In this document: piece by piece, positions 1-5,286 of the stretch
Layout of the letters: each line of letters begins with the position of its first letter
How positions within the stretch are numbered: position 1 is the first letter of the stretch
Origin: CAXSEF01 sp050920955
GTDB taxonomy: Bacteria; Pseudomonadota; Alphaproteobacteria; Acetobacterales; Acetobacteraceae
Length of the DNA: 5,286 bases
NCBI GenBank assembly: GCA_050920955.1
Contig: JBPBQS010000258.1
Location: forward strand, 1-5,286
Direction: 5' to 3'
Notes under the pieces: generated by a model
What the model saw: the letters and a program-made list of their open reading frames with translations, nothing else
Databases searched by the model: none
What the model was told of the DNA's origin: nothing
Position numbers and translations under genes: made by a program

Positions 1-80
1 CCTCGCGCCGCAGTGCCGCACCGCCGGGCGCGCCGCGCGATCCCGCGCCCTCCGCGCTCCCGGACCTGCCCAGCCGGGTC

Positions 81-992
81 ATGCTGCGCATCCTGGAGAA
101 GAAGACCAACGGCGGGCAGATGCCCACGGACCTGGCGCCGCTGCGCGCCATGACCAACATGCCGATGTCGCCGATCTGGCTCTCGCGCCTGCCGCTGGCG
201 TCGGTGCGCGAGACCACGATCCCCGGGCCGGCCGGACCGCTGGCGACGCGGGTCTACACGCCGCGGGGCGTGGTGCGCGGCACGCTGCTCTACCTGCACG
301 GCGGCGGCTTCGTGCACTGCGGCCTGGACTCGCACGACGGCGTGTGCTGCCGGCTGGCGCGGGCCGCGGGCTGCGTGGTGGTGGCGCCGTCCTACCGCCT
401 GGCGCCGGAGAACCCGTTCCCGGCGGCGCCCAACGACTGCCTGGCCGCGCTGCGCTGGGTGATCGAGCACGCGGACACGCTGGGCGGGCGCGATGCCTCC
501 GGGCAGCCGCTGGTCGCGGTGGGCGGCGACAGCGCGGGCGGCAACCTCGCGGCGGTCACCTGCCAGTCCGCGCACGCCCTCGGCCTGGCGCCGCTGCGCT
601 TCCAGCTTCTGTTCTACCCCTCCACCCACGGCATCGAGGACGTGCCCTCGCGGACGACCTACGCCTGCGGCTACTTCCTCACCGCGAAGCTGATGGAGTG
701 GTACCGCGACCAGTACCTCGACCACGAGCGCCACCACGACGACCCCGCCTTCGCCCCCGCCCTGGGCGACCTGCGCGGCCTGGCGCCCGCGCTGGTCGTC
801 ACCGCGGAGTTCGACCCGCTGCACGACGAGGGGCTCCAATACGCAGCCCTGCTGAACGACGTCGGCGTCCCCGCGCGCCACCACTGCTACCCGGGCACGA
901 TCCACGGCTTCGTGAGCTTCTACCCGATGATGCCGAAGGGGCGGCAGGCGCTCGCCGAGGCCGGGCGGGCGCTGCGGCAGGCCTTCGCCTGA
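81..992 (+). CDS. Alpha/beta hydrolase, hormone-sensitive lipase (HSL/family IV esterase) type; 5' end possibly beyond the window
   Basis: A probable cytoplasmic carboxylesterase acting on short acyl esters; the natural substrate cannot be read from the sequence. Counting from the ATG at 81 (303 residues), the oxyanion-hole motif HGGG is at 73-76, YRLAPE at 105-110, and the nucleophile elbow GDSAGG at 149-154 makes Ser151 the nucleophile. Asp245 (in EFDPLHDEG) and His275 (in IHGF) complete the triad, in the order and spacing usual for the HSL family. No signal peptide is seen. The start is uncertain: there is no Shine-Dalgarno sequence before position 81, the frame stays open to the left edge (position 3), and no ATG, GTG or TTG lies between, so the true start may lie outside. 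About 72 residues before HGGG is already near the family norm, so little should be missing. The next gene begins 85 bases downstream and seems unrelated. Function class is firm, start is not. Confidence 0.93.
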   Translation: MLRILEKKTNGGQMPTDLAPLRAMTNMPMSPIWLSRLPLASVRETTIPGPAGPLATRVYTPRGVVRGTLLYLHGGGFVHCGLDSHDGVCCRLARAAGCVVVAPSYRLAPENPFPAAPNDCLAALRWVIEHADTLGGRDASGQPLVAVGGDSAGGNLAAVTCQSAHALGLAPLRFQLLFYPSTHGIEDVPSRTTYACGYFLTAKLMEWYRDQYLDHERHHDDPAFAPALGDLRGLAPALVVTAEFDPLHDEGLQYAALLNDVGVPARHHCYPGTIHGFVSFYPMMPKGRQALAEAGRALRQAFA

Positions 993-1065
993 GGGCGGTC
1001 CCTGCCCCGCCATTGCGCGAGGGCAACTATCGGGCCGCCCGGTCGTCAAGCATCCACAAGAAACC

Positions 1066-1070
1066 GAGGA
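1066..1070 (+). promoter_or_regulatory. Ribosome binding site of the small exported protein
   Basis: GAGGA lies 7 bases before the ATG at 1078. It is the best Shine-Dalgarno match in the left half of the window and supports this short, otherwise unrecognised reading frame being translated. Confidence 0.6.
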
Positions 1071-1077
1071 AACCTCC

Positions 1078-1386
1078 ATGATCCGTCCGTTCCTGACCCT
1101 GGCGCTTGTCCTGGCCGCCACCCCTGTCCTCGCCCAGTCCGCGGGCAGCATGGGCACCGGCACCACGAGCAGCGACTCCACCGGCCTGCAGACCAGCGTG
1201 CCGAGCGCGGTGCACGACAAGGCGGCGTCCGGCTCGTCCATGAGCGCGCCCACCGGCTCCGGCGGCAGCACCACCTCGGGCGCCACCGACACCGGGACCG
1301 GCCCCGGCAATACGACCGGCGCGCAGACCAGCGTCACCAGCGCCGTGCAGAACCAGACGCCCGCAGGCTCGCCCGCGGCGCACTGA
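1078..1386 (+). CDS. Small exported Ser/Thr/Gly-rich protein with internal repeat, unknown function
   Basis: A 102-residue protein that I do not recognise. Residues 1-19 form a classical Sec signal peptide (charged Arg3, hydrophobic stretch to about residue 14, then PVLA before Gln20), so cleavage probably follows Ala19 and leaves a mature chain of about 83 residues in the periplasm or outside. The mature part is low-complexity, rich in Ser, Thr, Gly and Ala, with no Cys and no membrane segment, and is probably disordered. Two copies of a 19-residue unit stand out at 35-53 and 80-98, with pattern TGxQTSVxSAV followed after several residues by GS; the stretch between them also echoes residues 21-36. 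A clear GAGGA site supports the start. It sits alone between the hydrolase and the SDR gene, with a hairpin shortly after its stop. A cell-surface or periplasmic role is possible, but nothing in the sequence specifies one. Confidence 0.8.
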   Translation: MIRPFLTLALVLAATPVLAQSAGSMGTGTTSSDSTGLQTSVPSAVHDKAASGSSMSAPTGSGGSTTSGATDTGTGPGNTTGAQTSVTSAVQNQTPAGSPAAH

Positions 1387-1410
1387 CCCCCGTGTCCACG
1401 GTGGAGCGGC

Positions 1411-1430
1411 CGGGCGGGGCGTCCCGCCCG
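1411..1430 (+). terminator. GC-rich hairpin between the small exported protein and the SDR gene
   Basis: CGGGCGGG at 1411-1418 pairs perfectly with CCCGCCCG at 1423-1430 around a GCGT loop. It lies 24 bases after the stop of the upstream gene and 13 bases before the ATG of the SDR gene. No T-run follows, so it is not a textbook intrinsic terminator. It could end or stabilise the upstream transcript, or limit ribosome access to the SDR start if transcription reads through. Confidence 0.4.
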
Positions 1431-1443
1431 TGACGGCTGCTGC

Positions 1444-2220
1444 ATGATCCCGGAGACCGTCCCGCGCGTCGCCCTGGTCACCGGCGGAGCGCGGCGTCTC
1501 GGCCGTGCCATCGTTCTCGCCCTTGCCGGCGCGGGCTTCGACGTCGCCCTGCATTTCCGCGGCAGCCGCGACGAGGCCGAGGCCACGGCGCGCGAGGTCA
1601 AGGCGCTGGGGCGCAGGGCGCTCCTCCTGCAGGCGGACCTCGCCGACGAGGCGCAGGTCGTGCCGCTGGTCGCACGCGCCACGGAGGGGCTCGGCCCGCT
1701 CGGCCTGCTCGTCAACAACGCCAGCCATTTCGTGCGCGACGAGTGGGACGATGCCACGCGCGGCGGCTGGGACGCGCATCTCGAGCCGAACCTGCGGGCG
1801 CCGTTCGTGCTGAGCCAGGCCTTCGCGCGCGCCCTGCCGGACGGGGCGGAGGGCATGGTGCTCAACCTGGCCGACCAGCGCGTCTGGTCGCTGACGCCCC
1901 ACTTCGTGTCCTACACCGTGTCCAAGGCCGGGCTCTGGGCGCTGACGCAGTCCCTCGCCCTGGCGCTCGCGCCGCACATCCGCGTCAACGCCATCGGCCC
2001 CGGCCCGACCCTGCCCAGCGACCGCCAGACGGCCGAGCAGTTCGCCCGGCAGTGCGCGTCCGTGCCACTCGGCCACGGCACCAGCCCGGAGGAGGTGGCG
2101 CGCGCCGCGCTCGCGCTGCTGTCGCTGCCGTCGGTGACGGGGCAGATGCTGGCGCTCGACGGCGGGCAGCACCTGCAGTGGCACCCTGCGCCGCCGCACG
2201 GGGGGCCGCCGGAGGACTAG
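1444..2220 (+). CDS. Short-chain dehydrogenase/reductase of the pteridine reductase type (FolM/PTR1-like)
   Basis: A 258-residue cytoplasmic NAD(P)H-dependent oxidoreductase with a Rossmann fold. Residues 13-20 read TGGARRLG, fitting the TGxxxRxG nucleotide motif of pteridine reductases rather than the common SDR TGxxxGxG; the Arg usually goes with NADPH. NNAS at 91-94 is the SDR structural motif. The usual catalytic Ser position holds Asp144 (in NLADQ), followed by Tyr157 and Lys161; the 13- and 4-residue spacings equal those of Asp181, Tyr194 and Lys198 in Leishmania PTR1. The C-terminal part (VNAIGPGPT near 181-189, then TGQMLALDGGQHL at 232-244) is typical of the bacterial branch. Likely reaction: reduction of dihydropterin or dihydrofolate-type substrates, inferred from family. 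No folate gene is adjacent in this window, and other SDR substrates remain possible. No strong ribosome site precedes the ATG. The TAG stop shares its last base with the palindromic repeat downstream. Confidence 0.9.
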   Translation: MIPETVPRVALVTGGARRLGRAIVLALAGAGFDVALHFRGSRDEAEATAREVKALGRRALLLQADLADEAQVVPLVARATEGLGPLGLLVNNASHFVRDEWDDATRGGWDAHLEPNLRAPFVLSQAFARALPDGAEGMVLNLADQRVWSLTPHFVSYTVSKAGLWALTQSLALALAPHIRVNAIGPGPTLPSDRQTAEQFARQCASVPLGHGTSPEEVARAALALLSLPSVTGQMLALDGGQHLQWHPAPPHGGPPED

Positions 2221-2346
2221 GCAAGGTCGAGGCTCTGCCTCGAGCTCCGCCAAGGGCTGGGCCCTTGGATCGCCTTCTCTTAAGTAGCGGGTTTCCAAAG
2301 GCCTCCAGGCCTTTGGCGGGTTTGGGCAGAGCTCATGCTTGTTTCC
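2220..2346 (+). repeat. Palindromic intergenic repeat, copy A (short form)
   Basis: The left module 2220-2253 matches 4109-4142 at 33 of 34 bases, and the right module 2289-2329 matches 4227-4266 with one indel and one substitution. The centre (2254-2288) is short and differs from copy B. Three hairpins are visible: CGAGGC/GCCTCG (2228-2242, loop TCT), CCAAGGGC/GCCCTTGG (2250-2268, loop TGG) and CCAAAGGCCT/AGGCCTTTGG (2295-2316, loop CC). The right module is roughly the reverse complement of the left, so the element is itself an inverted repeat. Weaker similarity to copy B continues to about 2346, so that end is approximate. It begins on the last base of the SDR stop codon, a position suited to terminating or protecting that transcript. 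No coding gene lies in it. Confidence 0.85.
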
Positions 2347-2408
2347 TGGCACCGGGCTTGCGCCGGCCCGCCCTGTTCCCGATGCTGGTCATCCCAGGTG
2401 CAACAGAG

Positions 2409-2413
2409 CAGGA
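2409..2413 (+). promoter_or_regulatory. Ribosome binding site deciding the DUF3311 start
   Basis: CAGGA lies 8 bases before the ATG at 2422. The earlier in-frame ATG at 2335 has no such site, sits at the edge of the repeat, and would add about 29 residues unlike the family, so 2422 is preferred. Confidence 0.55.
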
Positions 2414-2421
2414 CGCCGACG

Positions 2422-2643
2422 ATGCAGCATGTGAAATGGCTTGCCCTGCTGCCCTTCGCGGGCGTGCTGGGCGGCGCGTTCGTCCTGAACCGTGCCACGC
2501 CGCTGGTCATGGGGATGCCGCTGCTGCTCGCCTGGCTGGTGCTGTGCGTGGTGCTCACCTCGGCGATCATGGGGGTGATCTACCTGTGCGACCCGGCGAA
2601 CCGCGCGGCGGCACACGCCCCCGACGGGGGGCCTCGCCCGTGA
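2422..2643 (+). CDS. DUF3311 small membrane protein, symporter partner
   Basis: A 73-residue inner-membrane protein with two predicted helices, about residues 5-22 (LALLPFAGVLGGAFVLN) and 31-56 (MPLLLAWLVLCVVLTSAIMGVIYLC), followed by a DPAN motif and a short polar tail. The order LLPF, then an N-R-x-x-P segment, then MPLLLAW and a final DPAN is the pattern of DUF3311. Members are commonly encoded just before a sodium:solute symporter, as in Bacillus yhjC/yhjB. The arrangement parallels DUF485 with acetate permease and DUF997 with PanF, so an accessory role in assembly or function of the transporter is inferred. Its stop overlaps the GTG start of the symporter by four bases (GTGA at 2640-2643), which indicates translational coupling. 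The biochemical role of the family is not established. Confidence 0.88.
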   Translation: MQHVKWLALLPFAGVLGGAFVLNRATPLVMGMPLLLAWLVLCVVLTSAIMGVIYLCDPANRAAAHAPDGGPRP

Positions 2644-4103
2644 ACGCCGCGCTGCTCATCATCGCGGCGTCCGTGGTGGTCGCCCTCGCGCTCGGCCTGC
2701 GGGCGCGCTCCGGGCAGGAGATGAGCCTGGAGCAGTGGGCGGTCGGCGGCCGCGGCTTCGGCACGGCGCTGGTGTTCCTGCTGATGGCGGGCGAGATCTA
2801 CACGACCTTCACCTTCCTCGGCGGCAGCGGCTGGGCCTACGGCAAGGGCGGGCCGGCGTACTACATCCTGTGCTACTCGACGCTGGCCTACGTCATCTCG
2901 TACTGGATGCTGCCGCCGATCTGGCGCTTCGCCACCGAGAACCGGCTGTACTCGCAGCCCGACTTCTTCGCCCGCAAGTACCGGAGCCCGGCGCTGGGCG
3001 TGGTGGTCGCCGTCGTCGGGCTCATCGCGCTGGTGCCCTACATGGTGCTGCAGCTCAAGGGGCTGGGCATCATCGTCGCCACCGCCTCCTACGGCACCAT
3101 CCCGTCGACGGTGGCGGTGTGGATCGGCGTCGCGGTGCTCACGATCTACGTCATGGTCTCCGGCGTGCGCGGCTCCGCGTGGACCTCGGTGCTCAAGGAC
3201 GCGATGATCCTGGTCGTCGTGGTGTTCCTCGGCATCTACCTGCCCGTGCACTTCTATGGCGGCTACGGCGCGATGTTCACCGCCATCGACACGGCCCACC
3301 CCGGCTTCCTCGCCTTGCCAGAGCGCGGCCAGAGCCCGGCCTGGTTCGGCTCCACGGTGCTGCTCACGGCGTTCGGCTTCTACATGTGGCCGCACACCTT
3401 CGCCTCGCTCTACACCGCGCGCGAGGAGGGCGTGTTCCGCCGCAACGCGGTGATCCTGCCGATCTACCAGCTCATCAACCTGTTCGTGTTCTTCGTGGGC
3501 TTCGCGGCCATCCTCCAGGTGCCGGGCCTCACCGGCGCGGCCGTCGACCTGTCGCTGTTCCGCGTCTCGATCCAGGCCTTCCCGACCTGGTTCGTCGGCG
3601 TGATCGGCGCGACCGGGGTGCTGACCGCGCTGGTGCCCGGCTCGATGATCCTGATGGCGGGCGCCACCCTGGTCGCCAACAACCTGTACCGCCCCGCCCG
3701 GCAGGCCGCCACCGAGGCCGAGATCTCGCGCGTCGCCAGGCTGATGGTGCCGGTCCTGGCGCTGGTCTGCGTCTGGTTCACGCTGAACGGCGGCGACACC
3801 ATCGTCGCCCTGCTGCTCATGGGGTACGCCTTCGTGACCCAGCTTTTCCCCGCCCTCATCCTCAGCCTGGCGCCGCGCAACCCCGCCACCGCGGAAGGCG
3901 CCATCGCGGGCATCGTGGCCGGCGTCGCGACCGTGGCGGTGATGACGGCCTACCACCTGACCCTGGGCGGGATGTTCCCAGGGCTGCCCGGGGTGGTCCA
4001 GGACCTCAACGTCGGCATCGTCGCCATGGCGCTGAACGTCGCGGTGCTCGCGGGCGTGAGCGCCCTGACCACCGCGCGGGCCCCGGTGCTGCAGGGGCGG
4101 TAG
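2640..4103 (+). CDS. Sodium:solute symporter family (SSF) permease, MctP/YhjB-like
   Basis: A 487-residue inner-membrane transporter, near usual SSF length, with about 13 hydrophobic segments. The GTG start at 2640 is chosen because it gives the first helix (residues 3-20), overlaps the upstream stop as GTGA, and has a G-run at 2626-2631 eight bases before it; the internal ATG at 2721 would remove that helix. SSF hallmarks include GGSGWAYGKGGPAYY at 61-75 after the second helix, the segment SGVRGSAWTSVLKD at 174-187, and the helix after LVPGSMILMAG at 331-341, followed by ANNLYRP at 346-352. These fit the SSF subgroup that pairs with DUF3311, which includes monocarboxylate permeases such as rhizobial MctP. 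Likely role: sodium- or proton-coupled uptake of a small solute, perhaps a carboxylate; the substrate is inference. In the helix expected to form the second sodium site I see one Ser (335) rather than an evident Ser/Thr pair, so ion coupling is uncertain. The palindromic repeat copy B follows its stop by five bases. Confidence 0.92.
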   Translation: MNAALLIIAASVVVALALGLRARSGQEMSLEQWAVGGRGFGTALVFLLMAGEIYTTFTFLGGSGWAYGKGGPAYYILCYSTLAYVISYWMLPPIWRFATENRLYSQPDFFARKYRSPALGVVVAVVGLIALVPYMVLQLKGLGIIVATASYGTIPSTVAVWIGVAVLTIYVMVSGVRGSAWTSVLKDAMILVVVVFLGIYLPVHFYGGYGAMFTAIDTAHPGFLALPERGQSPAWFGSTVLLTAFGFYMWPHTFASLYTAREEGVFRRNAVILPIYQLINLFVFFVGFAAILQVPGLTGAAVDLSLFRVSIQAFPTWFVGVIGATGVLTALVPGSMILMAGATLVANNLYRPARQAATEAEISRVARLMVPVLALVCVWFTLNGGDTIVALLLMGYAFVTQLFPALILSLAPRNPATAEGAIAGIVAGVATVAVMTAYHLTLGGMFPGLPGVVQDLNVGIVAMALNVAVLAGVSALTTARAPVLQGR

Positions 4104-4108
4104 AGCCA

Positions 4109-4280
4109 GGCAAGGTCGAGGCGCTGCCTCGAGCTCCGCCAAAGGCTCGCCTTTGGAAACCCGCACTTAAGGTTCTTTCCCGATAGTGGGTCGGGACCGG
4201 GCGTCGCCGGGAAAGGCCTAAGTCGTGGGTTTCCAAAGGCCTCAGGCCTTTGGCGGGTTCGGGCAGGGCCCGACCTTGCT
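4109..4280 (+). repeat. Palindromic intergenic repeat, copy B (long form)
   Basis: This stretch is almost entirely self-complementary. The outer ends GGCAAGGTCG (4109-4118) and CGACCTTGC (4271-4279) are inverted. Inside them are hairpins CGAGGC/GCCTCG (4117-4131), CCAAAGGC/GCCTTTGG (4139-4156), CCAAAGGCCT/AGGCCTTTGG (4233-4253) and CGGGC/GCCCG (4260-4272). The centre, missing from copy A, has its own imperfect inverted repeat (4166-4182 with 4208-4222) and a competing stem TCCCGA/TCGGGA (4178-4196). It starts five bases after the symporter stop, lies 67 bases before the next ATG, and contains no gene. It resembles the REP/BIME or small non-autonomous mobile-element class. No target-site duplication is evident. 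Confidence 0.87.
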
Positions 4281-4335
4281 TGCCTTGCCCGTGCCCGCTG
4301 CGGGATGGTGCGGGCCGTGCCGCGCCGGCACCACC

Positions 4336-4340
4336 AGGAG
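4336..4340 (+). promoter_or_regulatory. Ribosome binding site of the Tat-exported protein
   Basis: AGGAG six bases before the ATG at 4347 is a strong Shine-Dalgarno match and fixes the start of the right-hand, incomplete gene just ahead of its twin-arginine signal. Confidence 0.65.
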
Positions 4341-4346
4341 ATCCGC

Positions 4347-5286
4347 ATGAGCGGCAGCCAGCCCACCCGTCGCGGCCTCCTGCACGCCGGCGTTGCCACC
4401 GGCGGCCTGCTGCTCGGCGCTGCCGGGGCCGAGGCCGCCGTGCCCGGCCGCGCCGCCGCGTCGCCGCCGCCTGCCGGGCCGTCCGCCAGCCTCGCCGCCG
4501 CCCAGATGCCGCAGGCGGTGTCGCGCCGCATCCGCGAGGAGTTCGGCCACCGCCTCGACCTGCGCGCCTTCATCCCCGCGAGCGTGACCGACACCGCGTC
4601 CGTGGACTGCTCGCCCTACATCGCCCAGGCCCTGGCGGCGCTGAACGACAGGCGCGGGCGCCTCGACATCGGCGACCAGTTCTACCTGGTGGCCTCGCCG
4701 ATCCTGACCGGCGACTACAGCGTGTTCATCCACGGCGACGGCGCCGACGTGTGCGGCTTCATCGGCACCAGCACCGACGCGGTGATCGCCCACCGGCCGG
4801 CGGCGGACAACCTGCTCGGCGTGCTGTTCGGCGAGGACTTCTCGGTGCGCAGCGCGGCGCCCACGCCCACGCGCTTCGGCATCGACGTCAAGTATCCGGT
4901 CGACGCCGCCATCGTCACCGACCGCGAGGGCAACCGCGGCTTCGCGCGCGACGGCGCCTCCTCGCCCACGGGGAAGAGCGCCTCGGACTCGACGCAGCAG
5001 GCCAAGCCCGGCGTCATGCTCCGCCGCGTCAAGGTGCTCAGCAACCAGGACGGCAGCTCGGCGGCGGCGAGCTTCAGAACCGCGCTGCGGCTGTACGGCG
5101 CGACCGTGTGCCTGATCGACGACTTCGTCGCCACCGCGAACCCGGGCGGCGTGCCCGACACCTACGGGATCGAGCTGGGCGGCTACACGCGCGCCGTGCG
5201 CATCGAGTCGCCGGACCTCGAGAACTTCCACATCGCCGTGGCGCCCACGTCGTACTGGGAGGGCATCACCATCAACCGGCCGCAGG
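4347..5286 (+). CDS. Tat-exported pectate-lyase-like beta-helix protein, 3' end beyond the window (partial)
   Basis: The frame runs without a stop from the ATG at 4347 to the right edge: 313 residues and one extra base. Residues 6-30 form a twin-arginine signal (PTRRGLLHAG with Arg8-Arg9, a hydrophobic Gly/Ala/Leu stretch, and AEA before Ala31), so export of a folded protein to the periplasm or beyond is expected. A Pro/Ala-rich linker at 31-57 follows. Residues 69-140 resemble the N-terminal cap of pectate-lyase-superfamily, GH28-related and tailspike beta-helices: DLRAF, VTDTASVD, an amphipathic YIAQALAALN helix, a strand ending in FYLVASPI, and FIHGDGADVCGF. Later residues (about 222-313) alternate hydrophobic and polar positions with repeated xVRI/FHIAV/GITIN strands, consistent with helix rungs. 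Likely role: binding or cleavage of an extracellular polysaccharide. No catalytic residues can be assigned, so a non-enzymatic surface protein is also possible. Palindromic repeat copy B lies upstream, which suggests a separate transcript. Confidence 0.8.
   Translation, partial: MSGSQPTRRGLLHAGVATGGLLLGAAGAEAAVPGRAAASPPPAGPSASLAAAQMPQAVSRRIREEFGHRLDLRAFIPASVTDTASVDCSPYIAQALAALNDRRGRLDIGDQFYLVASPILTGDYSVFIHGDGADVCGFIGTSTDAVIAHRPAADNLLGVLFGEDFSVRSAAPTPTRFGIDVKYPVDAAIVTDREGNRGFARDGASSPTGKSASDSTQQAKPGVMLRRVKVLSNQDGSSAAASFRTALRLYGATVCLIDDFVATANPGGVPDTYGIELGGYTRAVRIESPDLENFHIAVAPTSYWEGITINRPQ

Noticed and set aside
1013..1036. Possible promoter before the small exported protein (TTGCGC and a nearby AACTAT)
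   Set aside because: The two boxes are not at a suitable spacing, and chance matches of this quality are common.
1027..2352. Long open frame on the minus strand opposite the small exported protein and the SDR gene
   Set aside because: It is antisense to two well-supported genes, its translation is Arg/Gly/Ala-rich without a recognisable domain, and such shadows are expected in very GC-rich DNA.
2335..2421. Earlier ATG for the DUF3311 gene
   Set aside because: No ribosome site precedes it, the added residues are unlike the family, and it lies at the edge of the repeat; the ATG at 2422 has CAGGA at the right distance.
1743..2639. Upstream extension of the symporter frame
   Set aside because: The extra ~300 residues are an out-of-frame shadow of the SDR and DUF3311 genes and of the repeat; the transporter fold begins at the GTG at 2640.
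2580..4166. Long minus-strand open frame opposite the symporter
   Set aside because: The translation is His/Arg/Asp/Gly-rich low complexity, mirrors the symporter codons, and continues into the palindromic repeat; it has no domain signature.
2220..4280. CRISPR array
   Set aside because: There are only two copies, nearly 2 kb apart with genes between them, and they are long and palindromic rather than short regularly spaced repeats.
4242..5231. Long minus-strand open frame opposite the Tat-exported protein
   Set aside because: It starts within sequence coding for the beta-helix protein and ends in the repeat, with no recognisable motif; the plus-strand frame has a strong ribosome site and signal peptide.

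Overview
This 5.3 kb window is very GC-rich bacterial DNA with dense, mostly plus-strand genes. Base composition, codon use (almost always G or C in third position) and a long palindromic intergenic repeat suggest an alphaproteobacterium, possibly Acetobacteraceae (Roseomonas-like). That placement is inference from style and gene content; there is no marker gene here. No rRNA, tRNA, CRISPR array, insertion sequence or phage gene is visible.

Layout, left to right: (1) an alpha/beta hydrolase of the hormone-sensitive-lipase type, whose frame is open to the left edge, so its N-terminus may be cut off; (2) a small exported Ser/Thr/Gly-rich protein with an internal sequence repeat, with no recognised family; (3) a short-chain dehydrogenase with the Arg-containing nucleotide motif and Asp-Tyr-Lys catalytic set of pteridine reductases; (4) a palindromic intergenic repeat, copy A; (5) a translationally overlapping pair, a two-helix DUF3311 membrane protein followed by a sodium:solute symporter; (6) a longer palindromic repeat, copy B; (7) the start of a Tat-exported protein resembling pectate-lyase-like beta-helix proteins, running off the right edge.

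The only clear functional unit is the DUF3311/symporter pair, probably a solute uptake system with its small membrane partner. The other genes look like independent units: there are no shared overlaps, and hairpins or palindromes lie between several of them. The most notable non-coding feature is the two-copy repeat. Each copy starts at or just after a stop codon and is built from conserved left and right modules in inverted arrangement, with a variable centre. They could act as 3' transcript ends. I see no convincing new defence or mobile system.
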